Source: Solibacillus sp. FSL R7-0668
GTDB lineage: Bacteria; Bacillota; Bacilli; Bacillales_A; Planococcaceae
Length of the DNA: 64,000 bases
Direction: 5' to 3'
NCBI RefSeq assembly: GCF_038006205.1
Contig: NZ_JBBOUU010000001.1
Span: forward strand, 2,730,001-2,794,000
The translations under genes and the position numbers were made by a program. Within the stretch, counting starts at the first letter, position 1, and the number at the start of each line of letters is the position of its first letter. Positions 45,181-54,736 of the stretch are shown one piece after another. The notes below the pieces were generated by a model that was not told the origin of the DNA, searched no databases, and was given only the letters and a program-made list of their open reading frames with translations.

Positions 45181-46116
45181 ATGACAAATATTGTATTGCA
45201 ATTATCGGCTGACATTCAGCAAAAAATTAAGGAATATTACCACGCTTCATTAATCGAACGCCATGCCCCAGGGGTTATTTTTGCTGCGAAATTAGCAGAT
45301 ACCGCTATTACCGCCTATAAATCGGGAAAAGTAATGTTTCAAGGGGCAGGCGCTGAACGTGAAGCAACACGTTGGTCTAATACTGCTACACTTATCAAGC
45401 CAAAAAACACTTCTTCAAAGGGTGACAAACTCCCAGCTAATTTTGATAGGTTGTCTGTTATCGGCTCTGACGAAACAGGGACAGGCGATTATTTTGGTCC
45501 TGTAACGGTAGCAGCTGTTTATGTACCGGCTGAAAAAATTGCCCTTGTCCAAGAGCTCGGCGTCAAAGATTCCAAGCAATTAACGGATGACTATATGCGT
45601 AAAATAGCACCTGACTTAATGCAGGTTTGCACGCATAGTATTTTAACGATGCGCAATGATAAATATAATGAAATTCAAGCGCGCGGCTACTCACAGGGTA
45701 AAATTAAGGCCCTTTTACACAATCAGGCATTAAAGCATGTGTTAAAGAAAATGGAGCCTGAAAAACCAAACTATATACTCATCGACCAATTTGCCGAGCG
45801 CAGTATTTATTACAACCATATTAAAAATGAAAATGAAATCATTCGTGACCATGTCTTATTTTCGACAAAGGCCGAAAACCTACATGTCGCTGTCGCTACC
45901 GCATCAATATTAGCCCGCTATGCTTTTTTAAAGGAAATGGATCGTCTCGCTGAAATGGTTGGCTACCCATTGCAAAAAGGAGCAAGCAGCAAAGTGGATG
46001 CAATGGCTGCAAAAATTTGGCTGAAGCACGGAGAAGAAACATTAAAATCCATGACAAAATGGCATTTCGCAAATACGGAAAAAGCACGAAAAATCCTGCA
46101 AAAAAAGAAGGGATGA
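45181..46116 (+). CDS. rnhC: Ribonuclease HIII
   Basis: Cleaves RNA in RNA-DNA hybrids. 311 residues: an N-terminal TBP-like substrate-binding domain (about 1-85, with RWSNTATLIKPK near its end) and an RNase HII-type catalytic domain with the DEDE metal residues in VIGSDETGTGDYFGPV, GVKDSKQL, YILIDQFAE and the later conserved region. The ATG at 45181 follows AAAGGA at 6 nt; a reading from 45160 has no ribosome site. Divergent from zapA, as in B. subtilis. Confidence 0.95.
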   Translation: MTNIVLQLSADIQQKIKEYYHASLIERHAPGVIFAAKLADTAITAYKSGKVMFQGAGAEREATRWSNTATLIKPKNTSSKGDKLPANFDRLSVIGSDETGTGDYFGPVTVAAVYVPAEKIALVQELGVKDSKQLTDDYMRKIAPDLMQVCTHSILTMRNDKYNEIQARGYSQGKIKALLHNQALKHVLKKMEPEKPNYILIDQFAERSIYYNHIKNENEIIRDHVLFSTKAENLHVAVATASILARYAFLKEMDRLAEMVGYPLQKGASSKVDAMAAKIWLKHGEETLKSMTKWHFANTEKARKILQKKKG

Positions 46117-46155
46117 AGCATCGCCTAACCGCGCTTCATCTCTTCTTTGTTATTT
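46105..46155 (+). terminator. Terminator of rnhC
   Basis: AAGAAG-GATGAAGC/GCTTCATC-CTTCTT stem that includes the stop codon, followed by a T-rich tail. Confidence 0.75.
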
Positions 46156-46521
46156 TTCTGTAATGGCGAAGTAATTTCCCTCATCATCCGAGAAATTAAA
46201 TACTTTACCAAAGGGCATATTGACCAACTCACCAACTGTAATGCCCTTTGCTTTAAAATCTTCATACAATGCCTCTAAATTATTGGCATAAAACATTAAA
46301 GAAGGCGTACCTAAATTTAATTCTGGTGACATTTTTTGTATTTTCTTTTTGTCGTGTAATACAATGCTCGTCTGCACTTCTTCTGTTGGCGCAATTGTCA
46401 GGATACGCATCCCATTGTCTACATCTGAAATTACTTGAAAGCCTAACTTTTCTGTCCAAAATACTTTCGCTTGCTCTTGGTCATTGACATAAAGCATGAC
46501 TTGTCCTAATTGCTGAATCAT
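46150..46521 (-). CDS. VOC (glyoxalase/bleomycin resistance) family protein
   Basis: 123-residue vicinal-oxygen-chelate fold protein with paired beta-alpha-beta-beta-beta units (GQVMLYVNDQEQAKVFWTEK and LMFYANNLEALYEDFKAKG). The C-terminal MPFGKVFNFSDDEGNYFAI is typical. The enzyme activity, if any, cannot be told. I chose the ATG at 46521 because AAGGAG lies about 8 nt before it; upstream in-frame starts are too close to or before that site. Confidence 0.85.
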   Translation of the reverse strand: MIQQLGQVMLYVNDQEQAKVFWTEKLGFQVISDVDNGMRILTIAPTEEVQTSIVLHDKKKIQKMSPELNLGTPSLMFYANNLEALYEDFKAKGITVGELVNMPFGKVFNFSDDEGNYFAITEK

Positions 46522-46574
46522 GTCCATCACTCCTTCACATTTCACCTTTATACTATACCCAATTTTACCGCAAG

Positions 46575-46610
46575 AAAAAACGATAGAGTTGCATATACTC
46601 TACCGTTTTT
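46575..46610. terminator. Bidirectional terminator downstream of the second MFS pump gene
   Basis: AAAACGATAGAGT/ACTCTACCGTTTT stem with A-run and T-run on either side, 7 nt past the MFS stop codon. Confidence 0.85.
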
Positions 46611-46616
46611 CATTAC

Positions 46617-48143
46617 TTATTTATCCTGTGGTTTTGCACCCATAAAATCATCACGTTGTGTAATGTCCACACGCTTAATGAACAATGCTAAAATTAAGGC
46701 GACAACTGTAATACCTGCTGCTACGAAGAATGAGTACGTAATCCCATCAAGCAATGCCTGTTGCATTACTTGCCCTTGAATTAGCTCTAATTGCTCTGCT
46801 GTTGGCTGTGCCGCATTTGGATCTGCATTTGCCTTCATATCAGCAACAATTTCCGCTGCTCGTGTATTCGTATGGGAGTTAAAAATCGTCACTAATACTG
46901 CTGTACCAATTGCCCCAGCCACTTGTTGAGCTGTGTTATTCATTGCCGTACCATGGGGATTTAAACGGTTCGGTAATGCGTTTAATCCATTCGTCATAAT
47001 TGGCATCATGACCATTGAAATTCCTAACATACGAATCGTGTACATCGTAATAATAAAGGTATATGTCGAATCTGTTTCTAAGTATCCTAAACCAACTGTT
47101 GAAATCGTAGCGATGATTAAACCAGTAACCGCTAGAATACGCGGTCCAAATTTATCGAACAACTTTCCTGTAATTGGTGACATAATCCCCATCACAATTG
47201 CACCTGGTAGCATCATTAATCCCGCTTCAAATGGCTCAATGCCACGTACGTTTTGAACGTAGGCTGGTGTTAAAATCATCCCAGAGAACATCGCAATCGA
47301 TAATACCATCGACACGACAGATGCAAGTGCATAAGCAGGATAGGTGAAAATACGTAAATCAAGTAAAGGTTCCTCTAATCGGAATTGGCGCGTAACAAAC
47401 CAAGCGATACTAATAGCTCCTACCAGTATCGTACCCCAAACTTCAACAGCACCCCAACCTGCTGAACTTGCTGTACTAAAGCCATATAATAGCCCGCCAA
47501 ATCCAATTGTCGATAAGACTACGGAAAATAAATCAATTTTTGCAGGACGATTTGGCAGTACATCCTCTGCCTTCCAAATTGCTAATAATAAAGCAATAAT
47601 CGCGATTGGTAAAATCATTTTGAACAATACGCTCCAGTCGTAGTGTTCAACAATCCAACCTGATAAAGTCGGTCCTATTGCTGGCGCTAATACCATAACA
47701 AGACCGAAAATCCCCATTGCTGTTCCTCGTTTTTCAACTGGGAAACTAATTAACATCACATTCATTAAAATGGGAGACATTGTTGCTGCCCCTGCTGCTT
47801 GAATCATACGACCCGCTAATAACAATTCAAATGATGGTGCAAATGCGGCTAACGCTGTACCAATAACGAAAATTGTCATTGAAATAATAAATAATGGACG
47901 CGTTTTAAATTTAGTAATTAAATAAGCCGATGCTGGTACAAGTATCCCACTTACTAACATATAGCCCGTTGCTAGCCATTGTACGGTGGAGTAATCCTCA
48001 ATATCAAATGCCACCATTATCGATGGAAGTGCGACGTTTAATAATGTGTTATTTAAAAACGCTACGAATGCCCCCACAAATAATACCGCGATCATTAAAT
48101 AAGGAGGTTTTTTAAAGATTTTGACGTCTTGCGTGTTATTCAT
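46617..48143 (-). CDS. MFS multidrug transporter, DHA2 (LmrB/EmrB) type
   Basis: About 508 residues with 14 membrane helices. Signatures are the N-terminal FVGAFVAFLNNTLLNVALPSI, the helix-4 segment AGRMIQAAGAATMSPIL and antiporter motif C (GLVMVLAPAIGPTLSG). The C-terminal extension is short. GAGGGG lies 9 nt before ATG 48143 and 3 nt before ATG 48149, so I prefer the former. A promoter at 48199-48227 drives it. The divergent TetR-type gene is the likely regulator. Confidence 0.9.
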   Translation of the reverse strand: MNNTQDVKIFKKPPYLMIAVLFVGAFVAFLNNTLLNVALPSIMVAFDIEDYSTVQWLATGYMLVSGILVPASAYLITKFKTRPLFIISMTIFVIGTALAAFAPSFELLLAGRMIQAAGAATMSPILMNVMLISFPVEKRGTAMGIFGLVMVLAPAIGPTLSGWIVEHYDWSVLFKMILPIAIIALLLAIWKAEDVLPNRPAKIDLFSVVLSTIGFGGLLYGFSTASSAGWGAVEVWGTILVGAISIAWFVTRQFRLEEPLLDLRIFTYPAYALASVVSMVLSIAMFSGMILTPAYVQNVRGIEPFEAGLMMLPGAIVMGIMSPITGKLFDKFGPRILAVTGLIIATISTVGLGYLETDSTYTFIITMYTIRMLGISMVMMPIMTNGLNALPNRLNPHGTAMNNTAQQVAGAIGTAVLVTIFNSHTNTRAAEIVADMKANADPNAAQPTAEQLELIQGQVMQQALLDGITYSFFVAAGITVVALILALFIKRVDITQRDDFMGAKPQDK

Positions 48144-48198
48144 ACTCATAAACCCCTCTTTTTCTTCTAAAATTAATTTATATTTTTATACTCGAATT

Positions 48199-48227
48199 AT
48201 TTTATACTCACAGTCCAAAAATATCAA
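48199..48227 (-). promoter_or_regulatory. Promoter of the MFS gene
   Basis: Minus strand TTGATA, 17 nt, TAAAAT. Two direct copies of TTTATACTC nearby are possible regulator half-sites. Confidence 0.6.
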
Positions 48228-48310
48228 CAATTTTATACCGCAAGTCCATTTTATTGCTATCCTATAATTTAGCACGTAAAATAACGGTAGAAAAAATTCG
48301 GAGGCTTACG

Positions 48311-49219
48311 ATGAATCAACGAAAAAGACAAGTACTCGATTCCGCTTTACAATTATTTATTGAAAAAGGATTTCACAATACGTCCATTCAAGATATTTTA
48401 AATCACGCACTCATTTCTAAAGGAACATTTTATAATTATTTTTCTTCCAAAAATGAATGCTTCATCGCCATTTTAGAGCAGGTACGCTATGAAGCCAGTT
48501 TACGACGACACGAACTATTACATGGAAATGATCCGTCTGATGAAAATGTATTAATTGAACAAATTTTTATTCTCATGCAATTGAACAAAAAGCAAAATTT
48601 AGTATCCATTTTTGAAGGCATTTTTCAATCCAATGATACCGAACTTCGTGATACGCTAATGCGTTATCGTTTTTTAGAAATCGAATGGCTATCGAATCGA
48701 CTTATTGATATTTTTGGTGAGCACACGAGACCCTATACACTCGAATTATCGATTATCTTTTTTGGGATTGTGCAACATTTATCTATGACTTATCACACAC
48801 TGTATGGCGTTGCCGTTGACTTAAAGAAAACCGTCATCGTCGCCTTTCGTGATATTAAAGCGATTTTACCGGAAATGATACAGACAAACGATATTTTCAT
48901 CGCATCCAACTCACTACAATTGATTGAGGAAAATACGTATTATCAGTCAGTTACAAAGGAAATGGTGATTGAAAAACTCACGGGCTTCCAAGCAGAGTTA
49001 GCTTATGACGATGACCATGAAAAGGGAAGTCAATTCACGCAAAGTCTAACGGAAGAAATACAAAGAAAAACTTTGCGCAATGCAGTGATTGAAGCTTTAT
49101 TAAAACCATTCCGCGAAGCCTTTTCGAATACGTTACACGAAGCAGAGGCAATTGAGCTTGCTAACATGATCTGGTTTTTTGTTAAAAATACACAAGATGC
49201 CGAACAACAATCCAAATAA
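48311..49219 (+). CDS. TetR family regulator, probable repressor of the divergent MFS pump
   Basis: 302 residues, long for a TetR protein (usually about 200), with an N-terminal helix-turn-helix (RQVLDSALQLFIEKGFHNTS and ILNHALISKGTFYNYFSSK). The ligand-binding part extends over an extra 100 residues of mainly helical sequence with no motif I recognise. GGAGG lies 6 nt before the ATG at 48311. Divergent placement from the efflux gene, with 167 bp between them, is the classic repressor-pump layout; regulation of that pump is inference. Confidence 0.88.
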   Translation: MNQRKRQVLDSALQLFIEKGFHNTSIQDILNHALISKGTFYNYFSSKNECFIAILEQVRYEASLRRHELLHGNDPSDENVLIEQIFILMQLNKKQNLVSIFEGIFQSNDTELRDTLMRYRFLEIEWLSNRLIDIFGEHTRPYTLELSIIFFGIVQHLSMTYHTLYGVAVDLKKTVIVAFRDIKAILPEMIQTNDIFIASNSLQLIEENTYYQSVTKEMVIEKLTGFQAELAYDDDHEKGSQFTQSLTEEIQRKTLRNAVIEALLKPFREAFSNTLHEAEAIELANMIWFFVKNTQDAEQQSK

Positions 49220-49251
49220 TCAACAATTAAACTTATATGAAAATAAGCATG

Positions 49252-49306
49252 AAAAAACATCCACCGCCCAAATAACCCATTTAAGCAGTGAATGTTTTTT
49301 GTTATT
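49252..49306. terminator. Bidirectional terminator between the TetR gene and dbpA
   Basis: Arms 49252-49267 and 49285-49300 (AAAAAACAT/ATGTTTTTT outer stem, mismatches inside) serve both converging genes. Confidence 0.82.
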
Positions 49307-50744
49307 AGCTTTTGGCAATATGCACCTTTAAGCGCTTGCCTTTTATCGGTGTATCTTTCATTGCTTTTAACACGAGATTCCCCTTTCCGTTTAAAATTTC
49401 AATAAACGTCGAGGCATCTAAAATGGTAATAATGCCAATATCCGCTGCGTTGATGCCAGGGATTTTACATAATGTACCGACAAAATCAACCGCACGCAGC
49501 TTTTTCTTTTTCCCACCGTTAAAATAAAGCTTCGTAATATTGGCATCGACTTTCTCATTTTTTTGTTTTTTCTTTTGAGGGCGAGCCTGCATTTTTTTAT
49601 CGAACGCATCTGTCTTAGCCTCGACTTCCTCATGCGTTGGCAACGCTGCTGTCGGAATTTTATAGCCGATATACTCCTCAATACCTGCTAAAAAGTCGTA
49701 TTCAAAAGGTGTTACAAACGAAACAGCCTTACCTTCTTTACCGGCACGACCTGTACGCCCTGTACGGTGAACATAGACCTCTTTTTCCATTGGTAAATCA
49801 AAGTTAACGACTAATGAAATATTATCAATATCAATGCCGCGTGCTGCCACATCAGTCGCCACTAAATAGCGGAAATCACCACGTTTATAATCATTCATGA
49901 CCATTAAACGTGTTGCTTGCTCCATGCCGCCATGCAACTGATCGACACTGTACTCACGGTCATATAAATAATCATAGACTTCGTCGACACGTGCTTTCGT
50001 ACGACAGAAAATAATGCATGTATCTGGATTTTCAATAACTGCGACTTTTTCAAGTGCGGCTAGTTTTTCTTCTTCTGGCACCTCAATTACCGCATGCTCG
50101 ATTTTTGGTGCTTGCTGCTCTGAGTGCACTTCAATATCAAGTGCATTGTTTAAATGACGACCCGCTAGTGACTTAATTTCATCAGGGACTGTGGCAGAAA
50201 AGAGCATCGTGACATGGGGCTCTGTAATATATGAAAGAATCGCCTCTACCTGCTCAATAAAGCCCATATTTAACATTTCATCTGCTTCATCTAAAATTAC
50301 ATAGCGAATTTTTTCTAATTTCAATGTGCCCTTTTCAATATGATCAAGTACACGTCCAGGCGTCCCAACCGCAATATGTGTTTTTTGCTTCAGCTCTTCC
50401 TGCTGATAACGAAACGGCTGCTTACCATAAAGCGCGGCTGCTTTTATACGTTTGTAGCGCCCGATATTGGTAAATTCCTCTTTCACCTGTACGGCTAGTT
50501 CGCGCGTTGGTGTTAATACTAATGCTTGCGGTTTGTTCTCTAGCCAGTCAATATTTTCGCAGATTGGAATCGCAAAAGCCGCTGTTTTCCCACTGCCGGT
50601 TTGTGCCTTCACGATTAAGTCCTCATTATTTAGTGCATGTGGTAATACTTTTTGCTGCACTTCTGAAGGCGTATAATAGTCTAAATCACGTAACGCCTTT
50701 GTGATTTCTTGTGATAAATTGTATTGATTAAAGTCATTTGACAT
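49305..50744 (-). CDS. dbpA: DEAD-box RNA helicase DbpA (YxiN type)
   Basis: ATP-dependent RNA helicase of 479 residues that acts in 50S ribosome assembly through 23S rRNA hairpin 92. Helicase motifs run in order: Q motif near 25, [12 protein letters not shown] (motif I), PTRELAVQV (Ia), [14 protein letters not shown] (II), SATVP (III), [11 protein letters not shown] (V) and [10 protein letters not shown] (VI). The C-terminal DbpA RNA-binding domain (about 404-479, [20 protein letters not shown]) gives the rRNA specificity. B. subtilis DbpA has the same length. Confidence 0.95.
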   Translation of the reverse strand: MSNDFNQYNLSQEITKALRDLDYYTPSEVQQKVLPHALNNEDLIVKAQTGSGKTAAFAIPICENIDWLENKPQALVLTPTRELAVQVKEEFTNIGRYKRIKAAALYGKQPFRYQQEELKQKTHIAVGTPGRVLDHIEKGTLKLEKIRYVILDEADEMLNMGFIEQVEAILSYITEPHVTMLFSATVPDEIKSLAGRHLNNALDIEVHSEQQAPKIEHAVIEVPEEEKLAALEKVAVIENPDTCIIFCRTKARVDEVYDYLYDREYSVDQLHGGMEQATRLMVMNDYKRGDFRYLVATDVAARGIDIDNISLVVNFDLPMEKEVYVHRTGRTGRAGKEGKAVSFVTPFEYDFLAGIEEYIGYKIPTAALPTHEEVEAKTDAFDKKMQARPQKKKQKNEKVDANITKLYFNGGKKKKLRAVDFVGTLCKIPGINAADIGIITILDASTFIEILNGKGNLVLKAMKDTPIKGKRLKVHIAKS

Positions 50745-50763
50745 TTGCTTTCCTCATTTTCTG

Positions 50764-51657
50764 TTAATGGATTATTGCTGGATCTACGATTGCGATGAAT
50801 TTCCGCGTAGCTTGTGATAATGGTACTGTTTTTAAATGTACAACACCAATACTACGCTTAGGAATTGCTTGTTGTAGTTCAATTTCATGCAAAATCCCGC
50901 GTTCTAAGTACTCAATCGAAAATTCCTTCGTCACACAGGCAATGCCTAAATTGATTTTTGCGAACTCTAATACTAAATCATGGGAACCGAGCTCGAACTC
51001 AGGTGAGATGGCATAGCCTTGCTCCTTTAAGTACCTTTCTACATAGTTGCGAGAATTGGCCTTTTTCTCTAAAAAGATCAGCGGCAATTTCATGAGCATA
51101 TCGAAGCTAATTGGCTTTTTCGTTAAGTTTTTATATTTTTGCCCGCATACAAATATATCATGAACTTCCTTGCAGGGGATTACTTGTAGATGGACATCTT
51201 CCACTGGTAAATTACAAATTCCTAAATCGGCCTCTCCCGCTTTGATAAAGGCCAAAATTTCACTCGTTGTTCCATTTAGTACTTTTAATTTAATTCCCGG
51301 ATAACGAATGTGAAATGCCTCTAAATAAGGCAGTAAAAAATGGCGTGAAATGGTATCGCCGACTCCAATTCGCAATTGCCCTGTTTGCAAATTTTTAAAT
51401 TCAGCAATTTTTTGTTCTCCTGCATCAAGTATCCCTAAGGCAGAATTTACATATTCATGTAATAATTCGCCCTCATTTGTTAGCGTAACTCCTTTAGGTG
51501 TACGATTAAACAGCAATGTTTCGAGCTCTTTTTCTAGCTTTGATATCGTTTGGCTAACTGCTGGCTGCGTCATGTATAGCTCTTTTGCCGCTTTGGAGAA
51601 GCTTTTATTGCGACTCACTGCATTAAATATTCGATATGCCTCTAACTTCACTATCAT
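50764..51657 (-). CDS. LysR family transcriptional regulator
   Basis: 297 residues. The N-terminal winged helix-turn-helix is FSKAAKELYMTQPAVSQTISKLEKE, and the effector-binding domain spans about 90-297 (LRIGVGDTISRHFLLPYLEAF). The ATG at 51657 lies 125 bp from the divergent start of the CofE-like gene, the usual layout for a LysR protein and its target. The effector cannot be predicted. It resembles the CysL/YwfK-type subgroup in length and layout only. Confidence 0.92.
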   Translation of the reverse strand: MIVKLEAYRIFNAVSRNKSFSKAAKELYMTQPAVSQTISKLEKELETLLFNRTPKGVTLTNEGELLHEYVNSALGILDAGEQKIAEFKNLQTGQLRIGVGDTISRHFLLPYLEAFHIRYPGIKLKVLNGTTSEILAFIKAGEADLGICNLPVEDVHLQVIPCKEVHDIFVCGQKYKNLTKKPISFDMLMKLPLIFLEKKANSRNYVERYLKEQGYAISPEFELGSHDLVLEFAKINLGIACVTKEFSIEYLERGILHEIELQQAIPKRSIGVVHLKTVPLSQATRKFIAIVDPAIIH

Positions 51658-51781
51658 ATAACCACCACTTATATCTGTTATTAGAAATATTAATTTTACT
51701 TATATCACATCATTGCGTTATAGTAAACATCGTGAGTAAAAATGAATCAATATATTGTTTACATATAAGGGAGAGATTATT

Positions 51782-52972
51782 TTGGAACGATTAGTAGGAA
51801 CAGTTGTACGAGGTCTTCGTGGCCCAATCATTAATGAAGGGGACGATATCGTACAAATCGTCGTAGATACAGCTTTAAACGCTGCAAAAGTAGAAGGTTA
51901 TTCTATTGAAGACCGCGACATCGTTACTGTAACAGAATCAGTTGTAGCGCGTGCACAAGGGAATTATGCCAAAATTACCGATATTGCGACGGACGTACAA
52001 GCAAAATTCGGTGATGATACTGTTGGGGTAATTTTCCCAATCCTTTCACGTAACCGTTTCTCAAACATTTTAAAAGGGATTGCCAAAGGATCAAAAAAAA
52101 TCGTTCTTATGTTAAGCTACCCTTCTGATGAAGTAGGTAATCACTTAGTAACATTAGACGAATTAGATGAAAAAGGCATCAACCCTTGGACAGATGTATT
52201 AACGGAAGCTGAATTCCGTGGTCACTTCGGTTACAACAAGCATACTTTCACAGGTGTGGACTATCTCGAATACTACAAAGAAATCATCGAAGAGCAAGGC
52301 GCTGAAGTCGAAGTGATCTTCTCAAACAATGCAAAAACGATTTTAAACTATACGAAGAGCGTACTTACATGCGATATCCACTCTCGCTTCCGTACAAAAC
52401 GCTTACTAAAAGCTGCTGGTGCTGAAAAAGTTTATGGTTTAGATAATATTCTAGCTGAATCTGTAAATGGCTCAGGCTTCAACTCAAACTACGGCTTATT
52501 AGGCTCAAACAAATCGACAGAAGATGCAGTTAAATTATTCCCAGATAACTGTCAACCAATCGTAGACGACATTCAAGCAAAAATTTTAGCAGCTTCTGGT
52601 AAATTAGTAGAAGTTATGATTTACGGTGACGGTGCATTTAAGGATCCAGTTGGTCAAATTTGGGAGCTTGCAGACCCAGTTGTATCACCTGCTTACACAC
52701 CAGGTCTTGCCGGTACACCAAACGAAATTAAATTAAAGTATTTAGCAGATAATGATTTTGCTGAATTAAAAGGCGAAGAGTTAAAAGCAGCAATTAAAGA
52801 TTATATTAATAACAAAGAAGAAGATTTAACTGGTCAAATGGCGGCTCAAGGAACTACACCTCGTAAGCTTACAGACTTAATTGGTTCATTATCTGACTTA
52901 ACTTCTGGTTCTGGTGACAAAGGTACTCCAATGATTTACATCCAAGGTTACTTCGATAACTATACAAAATAA
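51782..52972 (+). CDS. CofE-like (coenzyme F420-0:L-glutamate ligase family) protein
   Basis: 396-residue protein. The N-terminal region VGTVVRGLRGPIINEGDDI, DRDIVTVTESVVARAQGNYA and the segment IFPILSRNRFSNILKGIA fit the CofE/FbiB gamma-glutamyl ligase fold. The central part carries GFNSNYGLLGSNKSTEDAVKLF split around a Gly-rich region. F420 synthesis is not known in Bacillales and no other F420 gene is in the window, so the true substrate is open. The start is a TTG at 51782 with GGGAGA 8 nt upstream. A divergent LysR gene is the likely regulator and a strong terminator follows. Confidence 0.8.
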   Translation: MERLVGTVVRGLRGPIINEGDDIVQIVVDTALNAAKVEGYSIEDRDIVTVTESVVARAQGNYAKITDIATDVQAKFGDDTVGVIFPILSRNRFSNILKGIAKGSKKIVLMLSYPSDEVGNHLVTLDELDEKGINPWTDVLTEAEFRGHFGYNKHTFTGVDYLEYYKEIIEEQGAEVEVIFSNNAKTILNYTKSVLTCDIHSRFRTKRLLKAAGAEKVYGLDNILAESVNGSGFNSNYGLLGSNKSTEDAVKLFPDNCQPIVDDIQAKILAASGKLVEVMIYGDGAFKDPVGQIWELADPVVSPAYTPGLAGTPNEIKLKYLADNDFAELKGEELKAAIKDYINNKEEDLTGQMAAQGTTPRKLTDLIGSLSDLTSGSGDKGTPMIYIQGYFDNYTK

Positions 52973-52979
52973 TTTCCTC

Positions 52980-53011
52980 AACTAGGTGTTTATGCAAGCA
53001 CCTAGTTTTTT
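52980..53011 (+). terminator. Terminator of the CofE-like gene
   Basis: AACTAGGTG/CACCTAGTT nine-base-pair stem followed by TTTTT, 7 nt past the stop codon. Confidence 0.92.
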
Positions 53012-53115
53012 GTTGTCTCCCCTTATTTTCCCCTTGCATGCTGTGCCTAGCCTACATTTTTATTTTGTCGATGAATACTTATAGTGATATGGACAAAAGA
53101 AGGGAGAAAGTGAAT

Positions 53116-53517
53116 TTGAATCCATTTAATGATCGCTATAATGAGTCTACGCCTATTGATTGGGACCAGCAGCAAAGATTTTTCCCACCTGGACCACCAA
53201 GTACACCAAGTATGCCTGGATATCCTGGGATGCCTGGAATGCCTGGAATGCCTGGCGGTGGACAAAACGCTCAACCAATGGGGCCTCCGCCTCAATTCGT
53301 TCCAACATCAACGAATTGGCAACAAGGTCCACCAAGAAGTATGCGTAGCTGTTTATATCGCAATACTTATGTTTGGTTAAATAATCGAGATGATTTTTGG
53401 TATTTCCCAACATTCGTCTCTCGAAATATGATTCTCGGTTTCAGATGGCGACACCGATTTGGCTGGGTTTTCCAACCACTCAACCCAAATAGCATTCGTT
53501 CATTCCAATGCTTTTAA
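53116..53517 (+). CDS. Met-Pro-Gly-rich protein of unknown function
   Basis: 133 residues from a TTG at 53116 (MNPFNDRYNESTPIDWD) with AAGGGAG 9 nt upstream; a GTG two codons earlier is possible. The centre is a low-complexity PGYPGMPGMPGMPGGG tract flanked by Pro-rich segments. The C-terminal 55 residues are compact and aromatic, with RSCLYRNTYVWL, FWYFPTFVSRN, FRWRHRFGWVF and a final QCF. It has no signal peptide or membrane helix. The layout, a collagen-like tract plus a small aromatic Cys-bearing domain, recalls spore-surface proteins, but I recognise no named family. Confidence 0.65.
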   Translation: MNPFNDRYNESTPIDWDQQQRFFPPGPPSTPSMPGYPGMPGMPGMPGGGQNAQPMGPPPQFVPTSTNWQQGPPRSMRSCLYRNTYVWLNNRDDFWYFPTFVSRNMILGFRWRHRFGWVFQPLNPNSIRSFQCF

Positions 53518-53539
53518 TCTAGAATGTAGTCCTTTTTTC

Positions 53540-53582
53540 AAGCTGAAGGCAAAGTCATCTATTACTTTGCTTTTGGCTTTTG
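53540..53582 (+). terminator. Probable terminator after the Met-Pro-Gly-rich gene
   Basis: GCAAAG/CTTTGC stem (53549-53554 with 53565-53570) extended by AAGC/GCTT arms and followed by a T-rich tail. Confidence 0.55.
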
Positions 53583-53796
53583 TTTGTTCAAAAGGAGAAA
53601 TAATGCCCCAAGCAATAGTTATTGAGTTAAATACCGGTAAATGAAACAATTGTAATTAAACTGTAATGAATGCGTATCGCCCTAGTTATAGCAACAGGTT
53701 CGCGCCTTATCAAAATGCACTACCAACATTTCCCTCCAAGAATCATGTATTTCTCATGATAAAGTCGTTAGTGTACTAAACTTGGAGGTAATTATT

Positions 53797-54723
53797 ATGA
53801 AAAAACGTTTCGTCACAACTGTTGCATTAGCGATTGGGATTAGTTCATTTTCTACGATGCCCGTAATCAGTGAACCAGCTCCTGTTCATGCTGCAAATAT
53901 CCAAAATAATGATCAAGCTGTTGCGAATAAAGCCAATCAGTTAATCAATACAGCAAAAAGTTTAATAGGAAAAGCAACTTACAGCAATACCGTATATAAA
54001 CCTACTGCACCCTATCAATTTTCATGTGCCACTTTCTTAATGTATGTTTTCGAGAAAAATGGCGTTGATTTAGCAACCTATAATGAAAACTATATGATGC
54101 AACAAGGAAGCTATGTACCACGTAGCCAGCTTCAAAAAGGGGATTTACTCTTCTTTAAAAGCAAAAAAACAGGAACAGACCCCGATCATGTTGGAATGTA
54201 CATCGGGAATAATAAAATTATCCATATGGCCGACTCCAAACAAAACATTGTTATTTCGGATTTAAATAGTAAGCCATACTATAAAGATAATTATGTCACA
54301 GCTCGTCGTGTACTACCGACATTAATGAGTGCAAACCCTGCAACAACTGGCGATAAAATTGTTGCAAAAGCATACGCTACGAAAGACCAAGCGAAAATGG
54401 GTTCAGTCAACAGTGATGCTTCATTACGATTTACTTCAGGCGGTTTTATTGAATATACATACCGTAAAAATGGTGTGTTACTGAAAACAAAATCAATTAG
54501 CGAGCAAATGAAGCTAGGGACAGCAGTTTCTAAAGCAAACTTAAAAAAAGGGGATTTAGTATTCTTCAATAGTACGAAGGGATCTAAAAAGCCAACACAA
54601 GTTGCAATTTATGCGGGTGACCACCGCTTAATCATCCCTACGAGTAAGGGCGTCATTACACGTGTATTACTAGTAGATTATTATAAGGATCATTATATTA
54701 CCGCTAGACGCGTAACGAAATAA
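53797..54723 (+). CDS. Secreted NlpC/P60 protein with one active and one degenerate domain
   Basis: 308 residues. A signal peptide (about 1-32, ending PAPVHA) is followed by two NlpC/P60 repeats. The first (about 50-175) has the Cys in QFSCATFLMY, the His in DPDHVGMYIGN and a third residue in KIIHMADS, so it should be a peptidoglycan endopeptidase. The second (about 200-308) aligns with the same spacing but has Ser for the Cys (FTSGGFIEY), Gln for the His (PTQVAIYAGD) and Ile/Pro at the third site, so it is probably inactive and may bind wall. GGAGG lies 8 nt before the ATG at 53797. Confidence 0.9.
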   Translation: MKKRFVTTVALAIGISSFSTMPVISEPAPVHAANIQNNDQAVANKANQLINTAKSLIGKATYSNTVYKPTAPYQFSCATFLMYVFEKNGVDLATYNENYMMQQGSYVPRSQLQKGDLLFFKSKKTGTDPDHVGMYIGNNKIIHMADSKQNIVISDLNSKPYYKDNYVTARRVLPTLMSANPATTGDKIVAKAYATKDQAKMGSVNSDASLRFTSGGFIEYTYRKNGVLLKTKSISEQMKLGTAVSKANLKKGDLVFFNSTKGSKKPTQVAIYAGDHRLIIPTSKGVITRVLLVDYYKDHYITARRVTK

Positions 54724-54736
54724 TCCAATTGAAAAT

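Noticed and set aside
51782-52972. Calling the CofE-like protein a true F420 biosynthesis enzyme
   Set aside because: No other F420 gene is present in the window and the host group is not known to make F420.
53047-53413. Several overlapping frames on both strands over the Met-Pro-Gly gene
   Set aside because: Repetitive codons of the PGM tract keep other frames open; only the frame starting at 53116 has a ribosome site.
53603-53644. 13-codon ORF (MPQAIVIELNTGK) with an AAGGAG site
   Set aside because: Too short to support without conservation data, although the ribosome site is good.
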